Positions 1 through 6,880 of a DNA stretch of 6,880 nucleotides are shown piece by piece. The stretch lies in NCBI GenBank assembly GCA_018665505.1, contig JABJCS010000383.1, forward strand, positions 1 through 6,880. The letters run 5' to 3'. Origin of the DNA: Alphaproteobacteria bacterium. Its GTDB lineage: Bacteria > Pseudomonadota > Alphaproteobacteria > UBA8366. Position numbers and translations under genes: made by a program. The notes under the pieces are model-generated. The model was given only the letters and a program-made list of their open reading frames with translations. It had not been told where the DNA came from and searched no databases. How positions within the stretch are numbered: the first letter of the stretch is position 1; each line of letters begins with the position of its first letter.

Positions 1-1080
1 ATCGACATCTGCGTCCGCCAGTGCCAGGGCGCTGCCGATGAAGATGAACTGTCCCGCGAATATCAGTAGGTGAGGCGGGAAGCGGTCCGCCAGCTTGCCG
101 GTCAGCGGGAGGATAAACGCGACCAGGATGGCCCCTGGCAACAGAAGTGCCCCCGCGAGGGTCGGCGTATAGCCCTGGACTATTTGGCTGAAGATGGGGA
201 AGGCGTAGTTTTGCGCGAAACTGCCCATGCCGTAAAAGAAAGACACGGTGATCACGGTGCAGAAGCGAAAGTTTCGGAACACACTCACATCCATCAAACT
301 GCCTTGGGGGCGCTGTTGGGAGAAAACGAACCCGATCAGCGACAGGACCATGATTGTGAGGAGAATGGCGATGTCGTCTGAGGCCCAACCCCACCGCTGT
401 CCGTTGCCGAGGATCGTCATCAGGCAGAAGACGAAGCCGCACATGAGCGCGTAGCCGAGATAATCGAACTTTCCGGCGGGCCCCCGACTCTTCCGTTCCG
501 GTATGAAGAAGACGCCCATCGCCAGGGAGATGAGGGCGACGGGGACCGGGATAAGGAAGACATATCGCCATCCTAATGTGTCGACCACGATGCCGCCGAG
601 TGCGGGTGCCAGACCAAGTGCGAAGGCGACACCCATGCTGAACAGGCCCATCGCGACACCGCGTTTTTCCCGCGGGAAAATGTCTAACAGCAGCACCATG
701 ACCAGCGGTTGGATGACGCCCGCGCCGAACCCTTGGATAACGCGACCGACGATGATCATGTCGAGGGTCGGGGCAAAACTGCTGACAACACTGCCGAAGA
801 TAAAGACGATCAAACTGGCGGAGAAGGTGGCGGGTTGTCCGAACCGCGCGATCAGCCAGGTGTTGGCGAGCAGGCTCGTCACCGTGGTCGCGAGGAAGGC
901 GCTGGAGAGAAACTGCGCCTTGTCCTGACCGACACCATAGGCGCCCATGACGTTCGGTATCGCCACATTGATCATTGAGCTGGCGAAGACCATGCAGAAG
1001 AACGCCATCAGCGCCACGACGGTAACCACCCATCGGTATTTGGGCCCATAACGGGCGTAAAGGACGTCGCTGGTGCTCAT
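1..1080 (-). CDS. DHA2-family MFS efflux transporter, N-terminal 360 residues (C-terminus off the left edge)
   Basis: An inner-membrane proton-driven exporter of the major facilitator superfamily, most like the 14-helix DHA2 (EmrB/QacA) drug-efflux group. The frame is open from the ATG at 1080-1078 to the window edge. An in-frame stop (TAA, complement of 1093-1095) lies four codons upstream with no other start between, so this start is firm although no good Shine-Dalgarno is visible. About eleven hydrophobic helices can be read, the first near residues 18-40 and the last near 337-355; a 14-helix member would have about three more. Family motifs seen: motif B around Arg113 (VGRVIQGFGAG), motif C near 155-163 (LGLAPALGG), and an A-like loop at 328-333 (GKLADR). 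The TM1 motif reads SSMINVAIP (35-42) without the Asp found in many DHA2 proteins. The exported substrate is unknown. It is divergent from the racemase-family gene. No membrane-fusion partner gene is visible. Confidence 0.9.
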   Translation of the reverse strand, partial: MSTSDVLYARYGPKYRWVVTVVALMAFFCMVFASSMINVAIPNVMGAYGVGQDKAQFLSSAFLATTVTSLLANTWLIARFGQPATFSASLIVFIFGSVVSSFAPTLDMIIVGRVIQGFGAGVIQPLVMVLLLDIFPREKRGVAMGLFSMGVAFALGLAPALGGIVVDTLGWRYVFLIPVPVALISLAMGVFFIPERKSRGPAGKFDYLGYALMCGFVFCLMTILGNGQRWGWASDDIAILLTIMVLSLIGFVFSQQRPQGSLMDVSVFRNFRFCTVITVSFFYGMGSFAQNYAFPIFSQIVQGYTPTLAGALLLPGAILVAFILPLTGKLADRFPPHLLIFAGQFIFIGSALALADADVD

Positions 1081-1141
1081 TCGGGAGTGCGGTTATCGGG
1101 GAGCGGCGTTAAGAAGTATCGCGCGCCGGGTGAATCGCCCT

Positions 1142-1147
1142 TACAAT
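1142..1147 (+). promoter_or_regulatory. Possible -10 box for the racemase-family gene
   Basis: TACAAT matches the sigma70 -10 consensus at five of six positions and lies 34 bases before the first ATG, in the gap between the two divergent genes. No convincing -35 box is found 16-18 bases upstream, where the sequence is GC-rich, so this is only a weak candidate. Confidence 0.25.
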
Positions 1148-1175
1148 CAGAAACTTGGTAGTCGAGGCCTGAGCG

Positions 1176-1946
1176 ATGGAAGGAAAGCATTTATCGATGG
1201 TCGCATCCGCTCCCTATGTTGTCGAGGATGAAGGCGCCCGCTTGCCCACCCTGGGATTGGTGGTTTTGCAGGCAGAAGAGACGATCGAGGACGAGTTTCG
1301 CTACTACCTGAGAGACCGCTCTGTTATTCTGCATCACACCCGCATTCCAAGCGGGGAAGCGGTGACCCACGATACATTGGCCGCTATGGAGGCGGATTTG
1401 GGCGCCGCCATCGGATTGTTTCCCGTCGGCGCCAATTTTGATGTGATCGGCTATGCCTGTACCTCCGCCTCTTCGGTGATCGGAGAGGACCGCGTGGCGA
1501 GCCTGATAACCTCGGCACGGCCCGGCGTGAGGCCGACAAATCCGGCGACAGCTGCGAAGGCAGGGCTACGGGCGCTCGGCATCCAACGGATCGCAGTGTT
1601 GACGCCTTACAATTTCGCGGTGACCGGGGACATCGTGAAAATGTTCGAGGCGGGCGGCTTCGATATCTCAGGCGTGACCACCTTCGACGAGGAAGTCGAG
1701 GCAAATGTCGCCCGTATCACGCCGCAATCAATCCTCGAGGCTGCGGTCGCGGCGGGCGAGGGGAGTGACGCGGAAGCGGTGTTCATTTCCTGCACGAACC
1801 TACGTTGCGCCGGCATGATCGCGGCGGCGGAAGAACAGCTCGGCAAACCCGTGTTATCGAGTAACCTGGCGCTGCTGTGGCACATGCTGACGCTCGCCGA
1901 AATCGAGACAAAGGAGATAGAGGAGAGTCGTTTGCTTGGCCTTTAG
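1176..1946 (+). CDS. Maleate isomerase / Asp-Glu racemase superfamily enzyme
   Basis: A soluble cytoplasmic enzyme of 256 residues, near the usual 240-260 for the maleate isomerase / arylmalonate decarboxylase branch of the Asp/Glu racemase superfamily. These enzymes use a pair of cysteines, one from each half of a pseudo-symmetric two-domain fold. Both are present: Cys95 in YACTSASSVIG and Cys206 in ISCTNLRC. Other family segments are LPTLGLVVLQ (23-32), HTRIPSG (54-60), RPTNPATAA (119-127), IAVLTPY (139-145) and GKPVLSSN (223-230). The specific substrate is not readable: maleate isomerase, a racemase, or an EutA-like protein of ectoine use are all possible, and no diagnostic neighbours are present. 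An in-frame TGA at 1170-1172 limits the start to ATG 1176 or ATG 1197. The second has a purine-rich GGAAAG at 1182-1187 before it and would give a 249-residue protein. A 372-base gap separates it from gltB. Confidence 0.85.
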   Translation: MEGKHLSMVASAPYVVEDEGARLPTLGLVVLQAEETIEDEFRYYLRDRSVILHHTRIPSGEAVTHDTLAAMEADLGAAIGLFPVGANFDVIGYACTSASSVIGEDRVASLITSARPGVRPTNPATAAKAGLRALGIQRIAVLTPYNFAVTGDIVKMFEAGGFDISGVTTFDEEVEANVARITPQSILEAAVAAGEGSDAEAVFISCTNLRCAGMIAAAEEQLGKPVLSSNLALLWHMLTLAEIETKEIEESRLLGL

Positions 1947-1991
1947 CGAATGGTACGAGCAAGTGGAATGTCATGCTCAGGCCATAGTTTC

Positions 1992-2013
1992 GGGTTCGGT
2001 CTAACGACCGCCC
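1992..2013 (+). terminator. GC-rich hairpin downstream of the racemase-family gene, possible terminator
   Basis: Arms CGGTC (1997-2001) and GACCG (2006-2010) pair perfectly around a TAAC loop. GGG (1992-1994) with CCC (2011-2013) can extend the stem past a two-base TT bulge. It begins 46 bases after the stop codon of the upstream gene, a sensible place for transcript ending or 3'-end protection. No T-run follows, so it is not a classical intrinsic terminator. Confidence 0.3.
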
Positions 2014-2016
2014 TGG

Positions 2017-2043
2017 AATGCCAAATTTAGATTTGGTGGCATT
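2017..2043 (+). repeat. Inverted repeat / hairpin with a three-base bulge
   Basis: CCAAAT (2021-2026) and ATTTGG (2031-2036) pair perfectly around TTAG. AATG (2017-2020) and CATT (2040-2043) extend the stem across a TGG bulge, giving ten base pairs in total. It lies three bases after the GC-rich hairpin at 1992-2013, so the two form a tandem structure at the 3' side of the racemase-family gene. It may be part of a transcript end or a protein-binding site; there is no trailing T-run. Confidence 0.4.
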
Positions 2044-2143
2044 TCGGACGCGGCACGCGATCCGGAATTTTGGCCTGAGATTGAATATCTGAGGACCGAG
2101 GACGGGAGCGGATATCTTCCGGCCGAAACAAGGCAAATTGTCG

Positions 2144-2166
2144 GATTTTAACGGATTCTTAAAATC
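2144..2166. promoter_or_regulatory. Perfect 8-base inverted repeat, candidate operator upstream of gltB
   Basis: GATTTTAA (2144-2151) and TTAAAATC (2159-2166) are exact reverse complements separated by seven bases. The symmetry, spacing and AT-rich content suit a dimeric regulator's binding site, and it lies just upstream of the candidate gltB promoter. AT-rich DNA produces such repeats by chance more often than average DNA, and I do not recognise the motif as that of a named regulator. Confidence 0.4.
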
Positions 2167-2180
2167 AAACGATCCCAGAC

Positions 2181-2208
2181 TTGAAAATAGACTCGGAATC
2201 CCTATTTT
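2181..2208 (+). promoter_or_regulatory. Candidate sigma70-type promoter for gltB, overlapped by an inverted repeat
   Basis: TTGAAA (2181-2186, five of six to the -35 consensus) is followed after 16 bases by TATTTT (2203-2208, four of six to the -10 consensus). AAAATAG (2184-2190) and CTATTTT (2202-2208) are exact reverse complements eleven bases apart, so a perfect inverted repeat nearly coincides with the promoter elements. A protein bound there would be placed to block or modulate transcription. The leader to the gltB ATG would be about 100 bases. An alternative -10-like TTTAAT lies at 2279-2284 but has only a poor -35 box. Confidence 0.4.
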
Positions 2209-2306
2209 AACGCATTGATATTATTAAATTTATATTTTGGTGAAAGAAACTATTTTCTGTTTCCGCTGGAGCTTGCTATTTAATCTGGCCCTCCGCGGAG
2301 CCTATT

Positions 2307-2311
2307 GGGAG
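2307..2311 (+). promoter_or_regulatory. Ribosome binding site of gltB
   Basis: GGGAG lies seven bases before the ATG at 2319. An in-frame TAA at 2313-2315, two codons before the ATG, excludes any longer start, so this site and the stop together fix the gltB start. Confidence 0.7.
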
Positions 2312-2318
2312 TTAACGC

Positions 2319-5300
2319 ATGAGCCACGAGATCCGGCGCAACAATATTGGTTTGCCTATTGAGCAGGGACTCTATGACCCCGCCAATGAGCATGATGCGT
2401 GCGGATTCGGTTTCATAGCGAACATCCATAACGAGCCGAAACACGAAATCGTCCACCAGGCGCTGGAGATCGTCCACAACCTTGATCACCGGGGCGCCAT
2501 CGGTGCCGATCCGTTGGCGGGCGACGGTGCGGGCATTCTGATTCAAATTCCTGACGGCTTCATGCGCAAGGTCTTCTCCGAGCGCGGTATTACCTTGCCG
2601 CCGGTCGGTGACTACGCGGTCGGCATGGTGTTTCTGCCGAACGATCCGACGAAGTGCGATCTTGCGGCGGAGGCAATCGAAACTTCGATCTCGCGCGAGG
2701 GACAAATTTTGATCGGTTGGCGCGATGTGCCGGTCGACAACAGCGTCCTTGGCGAGAGCGTCAAGGAAGCCGAGCCGATCATCCGGCAGGTTTTGATTCA
2801 GCGCGGGCCGGAGACACCGGATTCGGAGGCTTTCCAGCGCAAACTCTATGTCATCCGCAAACAAGCGCATCACGCGCTTTGGGATAAGAATGCCACCGCA
2901 TGGCGGGATTTCTACGTCGTCTCGATGTCGGCACACACCATGGTCTACAAAGGCATGGTGTTGGCGCCCAATCTCTCGAAATTCTATCTCGACTTCCAGG
3001 ATACGGACTTCGCAACAGCGATGGCATTGTTCCATCAGCGGTTCTCGACCAATACTTTCCCGTCCTGGCGTCTGGCGCAGCCGTTTCGTTTCCTCTGCCA
3101 TAACGGCGAGATCAATACTGTGCGCGGCAACATCAACTGGATGAATGCCCGCCGCCATAATATGAAATCCAAGGTCCTCGGTGACGATTTGGAGAAACTG
3201 TGGCCGGTCATCGGCGACAGCCCGTCCGATTCCTCGACCTTCGACAATGCGCTCGAATTGTTGGTGATGGGCGGTTATTCGCTCTCCCATGCGATGATGC
3301 TGATGATCCCGGAAGCGTGGAGCGGTAACGATCTGATGGATCCGAAACGCCGCGCCTTCTATGAGTATTATTCGGCTCTGATGGAGCCGTGGGATGGACC
3401 GGCGGCGATGGCGTTCACGGATGGAAAGCAAATCGCGGCGACGCTTGACCGCAATGGACTGCGCCCCGCCCGCTATATCGTGACCGATGACGGCCTCGTC
3501 ATCATGGCGTCCGAAGTCGGCGTGCTGCCGGATATCCCGGAAGAGAAAATCGTCAGCAAATGGCGCCTGCAGCCGGGCAAGATGTTGGTGGTCGATCTAG
3601 AAGAGCACCGGATCATCTCCGACGAGGAACTCAAATCCGGTTTGGCCGATGCCTATCCCTATCAGGACTGGCTCGACCAGACGCAAATCCATCTCTCCGA
3701 CCTGCCCGCGGAAATCGGTCCGATGGCGGCAGATAGTGAGACCCTGCTCGATATGCAGCAGGCTTTTGGTTACACGCGGGAAGACGTGAAGTTCTTCCTT
3801 GATCCGATGGCGGTGAAGGGCGAGGACCCGATTGGCTCCATGGGCCGCGATATTCCGCTCGCCCCGCTCTCCGACAAGCCACGCATGCTCTCCGATTATT
3901 TCTTCCAGAATTTCGCACAGGTCACGAATCCTCCTATCGATCCGATCCGCGAAGAGTTGGTGATGTCGCTGGTGAGCTTTATCGGGCCGCGCCCAGACTT
4001 AATGGATCTTGGTTCGGGTGGTGAGCACAAGCGCCTCGAAGTCGATCAACCGATCCTGTCGAATACGGATTTGGAGCGGATTCGGCGGATCGAGAACCAT
4101 GTTGATGGGTCATTCCGGACCTATACCTTGGATATCTGTTATCGCTGTGATGGCGATGATGCCGTGAAGATGGAGGTTGCGATTCAACGCATTTGCGAAG
4201 AAGCGCAAAGAGTCGTTGAAAAACAAAAGCATAACATCATTATCCTCTCCGACCGTGGGGTCGATGCGAAGCATGTCGCCGTGCCCGCGTTGTTGGCGAC
4301 TGGGGCGGTTCACCATCACCTAATTCGCGAAGGATTGCGCACGGAAGTGGGCTTGGTGGTGGAGACCGGTGAGGCCCGCCGTGTCCATGATTTCTGCCTA
4401 TTGGCGGGATATGGCGCGGAGGCGATGAACCCGTATCTCGCTTTCGACACGTTGAGCAACCTCGTGCACGAGACCACGAATGAGATCGACGACGAAACCG
4501 CGCATAAACATTACATCAAGGCTGTCGGCAAAGGTATGATGAAGGTGATGTCGAAGATGGGCATCTCCACCTATCAGTCATATTGCGGCGCGCAGATATT
4601 CGATGCGGTCGGATTGTCGAGCAAATTCGTCGAGGATTATTTCACTGGCACCGCGACGAAGGTTGAAGGCGCGGGTCTGCCTGAAATCGCGGAAGAGACG
4701 GAACGCCGCCACGCAACGGCGTATGGCGACGCGCCGATCTATCGCAGCGACTTGGATGTCGGTGGTGATCTCGCTTATCGCATCCGGGGCGAGGAACACG
4801 TTTGGACGCCGGAGACCATCGGCACGCTCCAGCACGCGGTCCGCAGTGCCAATTACAAGCTCTTCAAGACCTACACCTCGAAGGTCAACGATCAGACCAC
4901 CAAGTTTAAGAACTTGCGCGGCTTGTTCGATATCAAGTCCGACCGTGAGGCGATCTCTGTCGACGAAGTCGAACCGATCTCCGAAATCGTGAAGCGCTTC
5001 GCGACCGGGGCCATGTCCTTTGGCTCCATCTCATGGGAAGCGCACACGAATTTGGCCATCGCCATGAACCGTCTCGGCGGGCGCTCCAACACTGGGGAGG
5101 GAGGCGAGGAAGCCATCCGCTTCGGTACGATGGAGAACGGCGATTCCATGCGTTCGCGGATCAAGCAGGTCGCGTCGGGCCGCTTTGGTGTGACGACGGA
5201 ATATCTGGTCAATGCGGATGACATCCAGATCAAGATGGCTCAGGGCGCTAAGCCCGGCGAAGGCGGACAGCTTCCGGGCGACAAGGTCGATGAATGGATT

Positions 5301-6880
5301 GCCCGCGTGCGACATTCGACACCGGGCGTTGGACTGATTTCACCGCCGCCGCACCACGATATCTATTCGATCGAGGATTTGGCACAGCTCATCCACGATC
5401 TGAAGAACGTTAATCCGCAGGCGCGTATTTCCGTAAAGCTGGTCTCCGAAGTTGGTGTCGGCACGGTCGCGGCGGGCGTCAGCAAGGCGTATTCAGATCA
5501 TGTCACGATCTCAGGTCATGATGGAGGAACGGGCGCTAGCCCTCTGACATCATTGCTAAATGCCGGTGGCCCGTGGGAACTCGGTCTGGCCGAAACTCAT
5601 CAAACGCTGGTCATGAACGGATTGCGCGGCCGCATCGCGGTACAGGTCGACGGTGGTTTGCGGACGGGACGCGATGTTATCATCGGGGCATTGCTCGGTG
5701 CCGACGAGTTTGGTTTCGCTACGGCGGCTCTGATTTCCGAAGGCTGTATTATGATGCGGAAGTGTCATCTCAATACATGCCCGGTCGGTGTGGCGACCCA
5801 GGACCCCGAATTGCGCAAGCGCTTCACTGGTCAGCCCGAACATGTGGTTAATTTCTTCACCTATATCGCCACTGAAGTTCGCGAGATCATGGCGGAGCTC
5901 GGCTTCCGGACCATCGATGAGATGATCGGTCGCCGCGATATCCTCGACATGAACAATGCGGTCGATCATTGGAAAGCTCAGAACATTGATCTCTCACGTT
6001 TGTTGGCTCCCATCGAGGCACCAGAAGGCGTGGCGCTCTTTAATTGCGAAGATCAAGATCACGGCTTGGAGAAGGCGCTTGATAACGAGCTGATCGCCAA
6101 AGCGAAGGGTGCCATCGACGGTGGTGCACCGGTCAGTTTCGAAAGCCCGATCCGCAATATCAATCGCACAGTCGGCGCGATGATGTCGGGCGAGATCGCG
6201 AAACAGCACGGCCATGCGGGCCTATCCGAAGATTCGATCCATGTGAAATTCACCGGGAATGCCGGGCAGAGCTTCGGAGCCTGGTTGTCGCATGGTGTCT
6301 CGTTCGAGCTGGTCGGCGATGCGAACGATTATGTCGGTAAGGGATTGTCCGGCGGCCGCATTGCCATCTACCCCTCACCGGACAGTCAGCTTGTGCCGGA
6401 AGAGAACATCATTGTTGGCAATACAGTGCTCTACGGCGCCATTGCGGGCGAATGCTATTTCCGTGGCGTAGCCGGCGAGCGGTTCGCGGTACGGAACTCC
6501 GGTGCATCGGCGGTGGTCGAAGGTTGCGGCGATCACGGAGCGGAGTACATGACCGGTGGTGTCGTCGTTGTATTGGGTGAAACGGGGCGCAATTTCGCGG
6601 CCGGCATGTCCGGTGGAATCGCTTATGTGCTCGACGAGAAGAACGCTTTCGACAGTCTTTGCAACAAGAGCATGGTGGAATTGGAGGCGGTGCCGAGGGA
6701 AGAACGCGCGGCGAATGACGATGGCATCGACCCGTCGTCCGATATGACGCGTTATGACGAACGGCGCTTGCGGGGACTTATCGAGAATCATCAGCGCTAT
6801 ACCGGCAGTGACCGGGCGCGGGCCATTCTCGATGATTGGGACAACTATCTTCCGAAGTTCGTGAAGGTCATGCCGGTCGA
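2319..6880 (+). CDS. gltB: Glutamate synthase large (alpha) subunit, first 1520 residues; C-terminal tail off the right edge
   Basis: With the small subunit GltD, this cytoplasmic iron-sulfur flavoprotein makes two glutamates from glutamine and 2-oxoglutarate using NADPH, the GOGAT half of the GS-GOGAT ammonia-assimilation cycle. A 27-residue propeptide precedes Cys28 in ACGFGF; in this family it is cleaved so that the Cys becomes the N-terminal nucleophile of the class II glutaminase domain (about 28-430). That domain also shows [11 protein letters not shown] (261-271), whose Asn-Gly forms the oxyanion hole in relatives. The central domain follows, with [16 protein letters not shown] (531-546). 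The FMN synthase domain (about 850-1220) has GAMSFGS (897-903), [11 protein letters not shown] and [11 protein letters not shown] (1065-1075). Cys1143, Cys1149 and Cys1154 (C-x5-C-x4-C) match the 3Fe-4S ligands. The C-terminal beta-helix domain has [10 protein letters not shown] from 1313. Family proteins run to about 1510-1550 residues, so probably only a few dozen residues at most are missing. No frameshift or missing catalytic residue was seen. gltD is not in the window. Confidence 0.97.
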   Translation, partial: MSHEIRRNNIGLPIEQGLYDPANEHDACGFGFIANIHNEPKHEIVHQALEIVHNLDHRGAIGADPLAGDGAGILIQIPDGFMRKVFSERGITLPPVGDYAVGMVFLPNDPTKCDLAAEAIETSISREGQILIGWRDVPVDNSVLGESVKEAEPIIRQVLIQRGPETPDSEAFQRKLYVIRKQAHHALWDKNATAWRDFYVVSMSAHTMVYKGMVLAPNLSKFYLDFQDTDFATAMALFHQRFSTNTFPSWRLAQPFRFLCHNGEINTVRGNINWMNARRHNMKSKVLGDDLEKLWPVIGDSPSDSSTFDNALELLVMGGYSLSHAMMLMIPEAWSGNDLMDPKRRAFYEYYSALMEPWDGPAAMAFTDGKQIAATLDRNGLRPARYIVTDDGLVIMASEVGVLPDIPEEKIVSKWRLQPGKMLVVDLEEHRIISDEELKSGLADAYPYQDWLDQTQIHLSDLPAEIGPMAADSETLLDMQQAFGYTREDVKFFLDPMAVKGEDPIGSMGRDIPLAPLSDKPRMLSDYFFQNFAQVTNPPIDPIREELVMSLVSFIGPRPDLMDLGSGGEHKRLEVDQPILSNTDLERIRRIENHVDGSFRTYTLDICYRCDGDDAVKMEVAIQRICEEAQRVVEKQKHNIIILSDRGVDAKHVAVPALLATGAVHHHLIREGLRTEVGLVVETGEARRVHDFCLLAGYGAEAMNPYLAFDTLSNLVHETTNEIDDETAHKHYIKAVGKGMMKVMSKMGISTYQSYCGAQIFDAVGLSSKFVEDYFTGTATKVEGAGLPEIAEETERRHATAYGDAPIYRSDLDVGGDLAYRIRGEEHVWTPETIGTLQHAVRSANYKLFKTYTSKVNDQTTKFKNLRGLFDIKSDREAISVDEVEPISEIVKRFATGAMSFGSISWEAHTNLAIAMNRLGGRSNTGEGGEEAIRFGTMENGDSMRSRIKQVASGRFGVTTEYLVNADDIQIKMAQGAKPGEGGQLPGDKVDEWIARVRHSTPGVGLISPPPHHDIYSIEDLAQLIHDLKNVNPQARISVKLVSEVGVGTVAAGVSKAYSDHVTISGHDGGTGASPLTSLLNAGGPWELGLAETHQTLVMNGLRGRIAVQVDGGLRTGRDVIIGALLGADEFGFATAALISEGCIMMRKCHLNTCPVGVATQDPELRKRFTGQPEHVVNFFTYIATEVREIMAELGFRTIDEMIGRRDILDMNNAVDHWKAQNIDLSRLLAPIEAPEGVALFNCEDQDHGLEKALDNELIAKAKGAIDGGAPVSFESPIRNINRTVGAMMSGEIAKQHGHAGLSEDSIHVKFTGNAGQSFGAWLSHGVSFELVGDANDYVGKGLSGGRIAIYPSPDSQLVPEENIIVGNTVLYGAIAGECYFRGVAGERFAVRNSGASAVVEGCGDHGAEYMTGGVVVVLGETGRNFAAGMSGGIAYVLDEKNAFDSLCNKSMVELEAVPREERAANDDGIDPSSDMTRYDERRLRGLIENHQRYTGSDRARAILDDWDNYLPKFVKVMPV

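Larger units (their letters stand above)
1947..2318. other. Non-coding gap between the racemase-family gene and gltB
   Basis: No convincing gene is seen on either strand; open frames here are short or run antisense into neighbouring genes. The left part has composition similar to the genes and holds two adjacent hairpins (1992-2043). The right part is sharply AT-rich: by hand count 35 of 120 bases in 2141-2260 are G or C, about 29 percent. It contains two perfect inverted repeats and a 13-base direct repeat with one mismatch (2145-2157 and 2204-2216, ATTTTAACGGATT and ATTTTAACGCATT). This is best read as the control region of gltB. Confidence 0.7.

Noticed and set aside
503..928. Plus-strand open frames within 70-978, including one of 141 codons.
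   Set aside because: The minus-strand frame over the same bases encodes a clear multi-helix MFS transporter with family motifs; the plus-strand products are low-complexity and lack domains.
1950..2030. A possible 26-residue leader peptide starting at the ATG at 1950.
   Set aside because: It has no clear ribosome binding site, no run of regulatory codons, and ends inside the second hairpin far from gltB, so it does not look like an attenuation leader.
1783..2136. Minus-strand open frame of 117 codons spanning the end of the racemase-family gene and the intergenic gap.
   Set aside because: About half overlaps the racemase-family gene antisense and the rest crosses the hairpin region; no start signal or protein feature supports it.
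2215..2236. TTGATA (2215-2220) with TATATT (2231-2236) as a second promoter upstream of gltB.
   Set aside because: The spacer is only ten bases, too short for a sigma70 promoter.
2261..2290. A sigma54 (-24/-12) promoter just upstream of gltB, considered because of the gene's role in nitrogen metabolism.
   Set aside because: No GG-N10-GC arrangement with the expected TGGCAC / TTGC context could be found.
2280..3431. A 383-codon open frame on the minus strand opposite the start of gltB.
   Set aside because: It lies antisense to strongly supported gltB coding sequence, is rich in Arg, His and Asp as expected of a reverse-complement shadow of GC-rich coding DNA, and shows no recognisable domain.
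5556..5969. Minus-strand open frame of 137 codons inside gltB, and a similar one of 138 codons at 6375-6791.
   Set aside because: Both are antisense to conserved gltB domains (the FMN / iron-sulfur region and the beta-helix region) and have no independent features.

Overview
The window looks like ordinary chromosome from an alphaproteobacterium. The main evidence is a large glutamate synthase subunit of the bacterial NADPH-dependent (Azospirillum-like) type, supported by GC-rich, GC-ending codon use in the genes. A Rhodospirillales-like host is my best guess, but it rests on general resemblance only; no rRNA or other taxonomic marker is present.

Layout: (1) Positions 1-1080, minus strand, hold the N-terminal 360 residues of a DHA2-type (EmrB/QacA-like) MFS efflux transporter; its C-terminus lies beyond the left edge. 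(2) A short divergent intergenic gap (1081-1175) separates it from a plus-strand gene (1176-1946) for a maleate isomerase / Asp-Glu racemase superfamily enzyme with both catalytic cysteines. Its substrate cannot be read from the sequence. (3) A 372-base non-coding gap (1947-2318) carries two adjacent hairpins just after the racemase gene. It then becomes very AT-rich, with two perfect inverted repeats, a near-perfect 13-base direct repeat and a sigma70-like promoter candidate, all upstream of gltB. (4) From 2319 to the right edge runs gltB, the glutamate synthase large subunit. Its first 1520 residues are visible and only a short C-terminal tail appears to be missing.

How they work together: gltB is the central nitrogen-assimilation gene (glutamine + 2-oxoglutarate to 2 glutamate, with GltD). 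The small subunit gene gltD is not in the window and may follow. The transporter and racemase-family gene are divergent neighbours that could share a control region, but nothing shows a functional link between them or with gltB.

I found no mobile element, CRISPR array, tRNA, rRNA or clearly new system. The part most worth a second look is the repeat-rich AT-rich leader of gltB.
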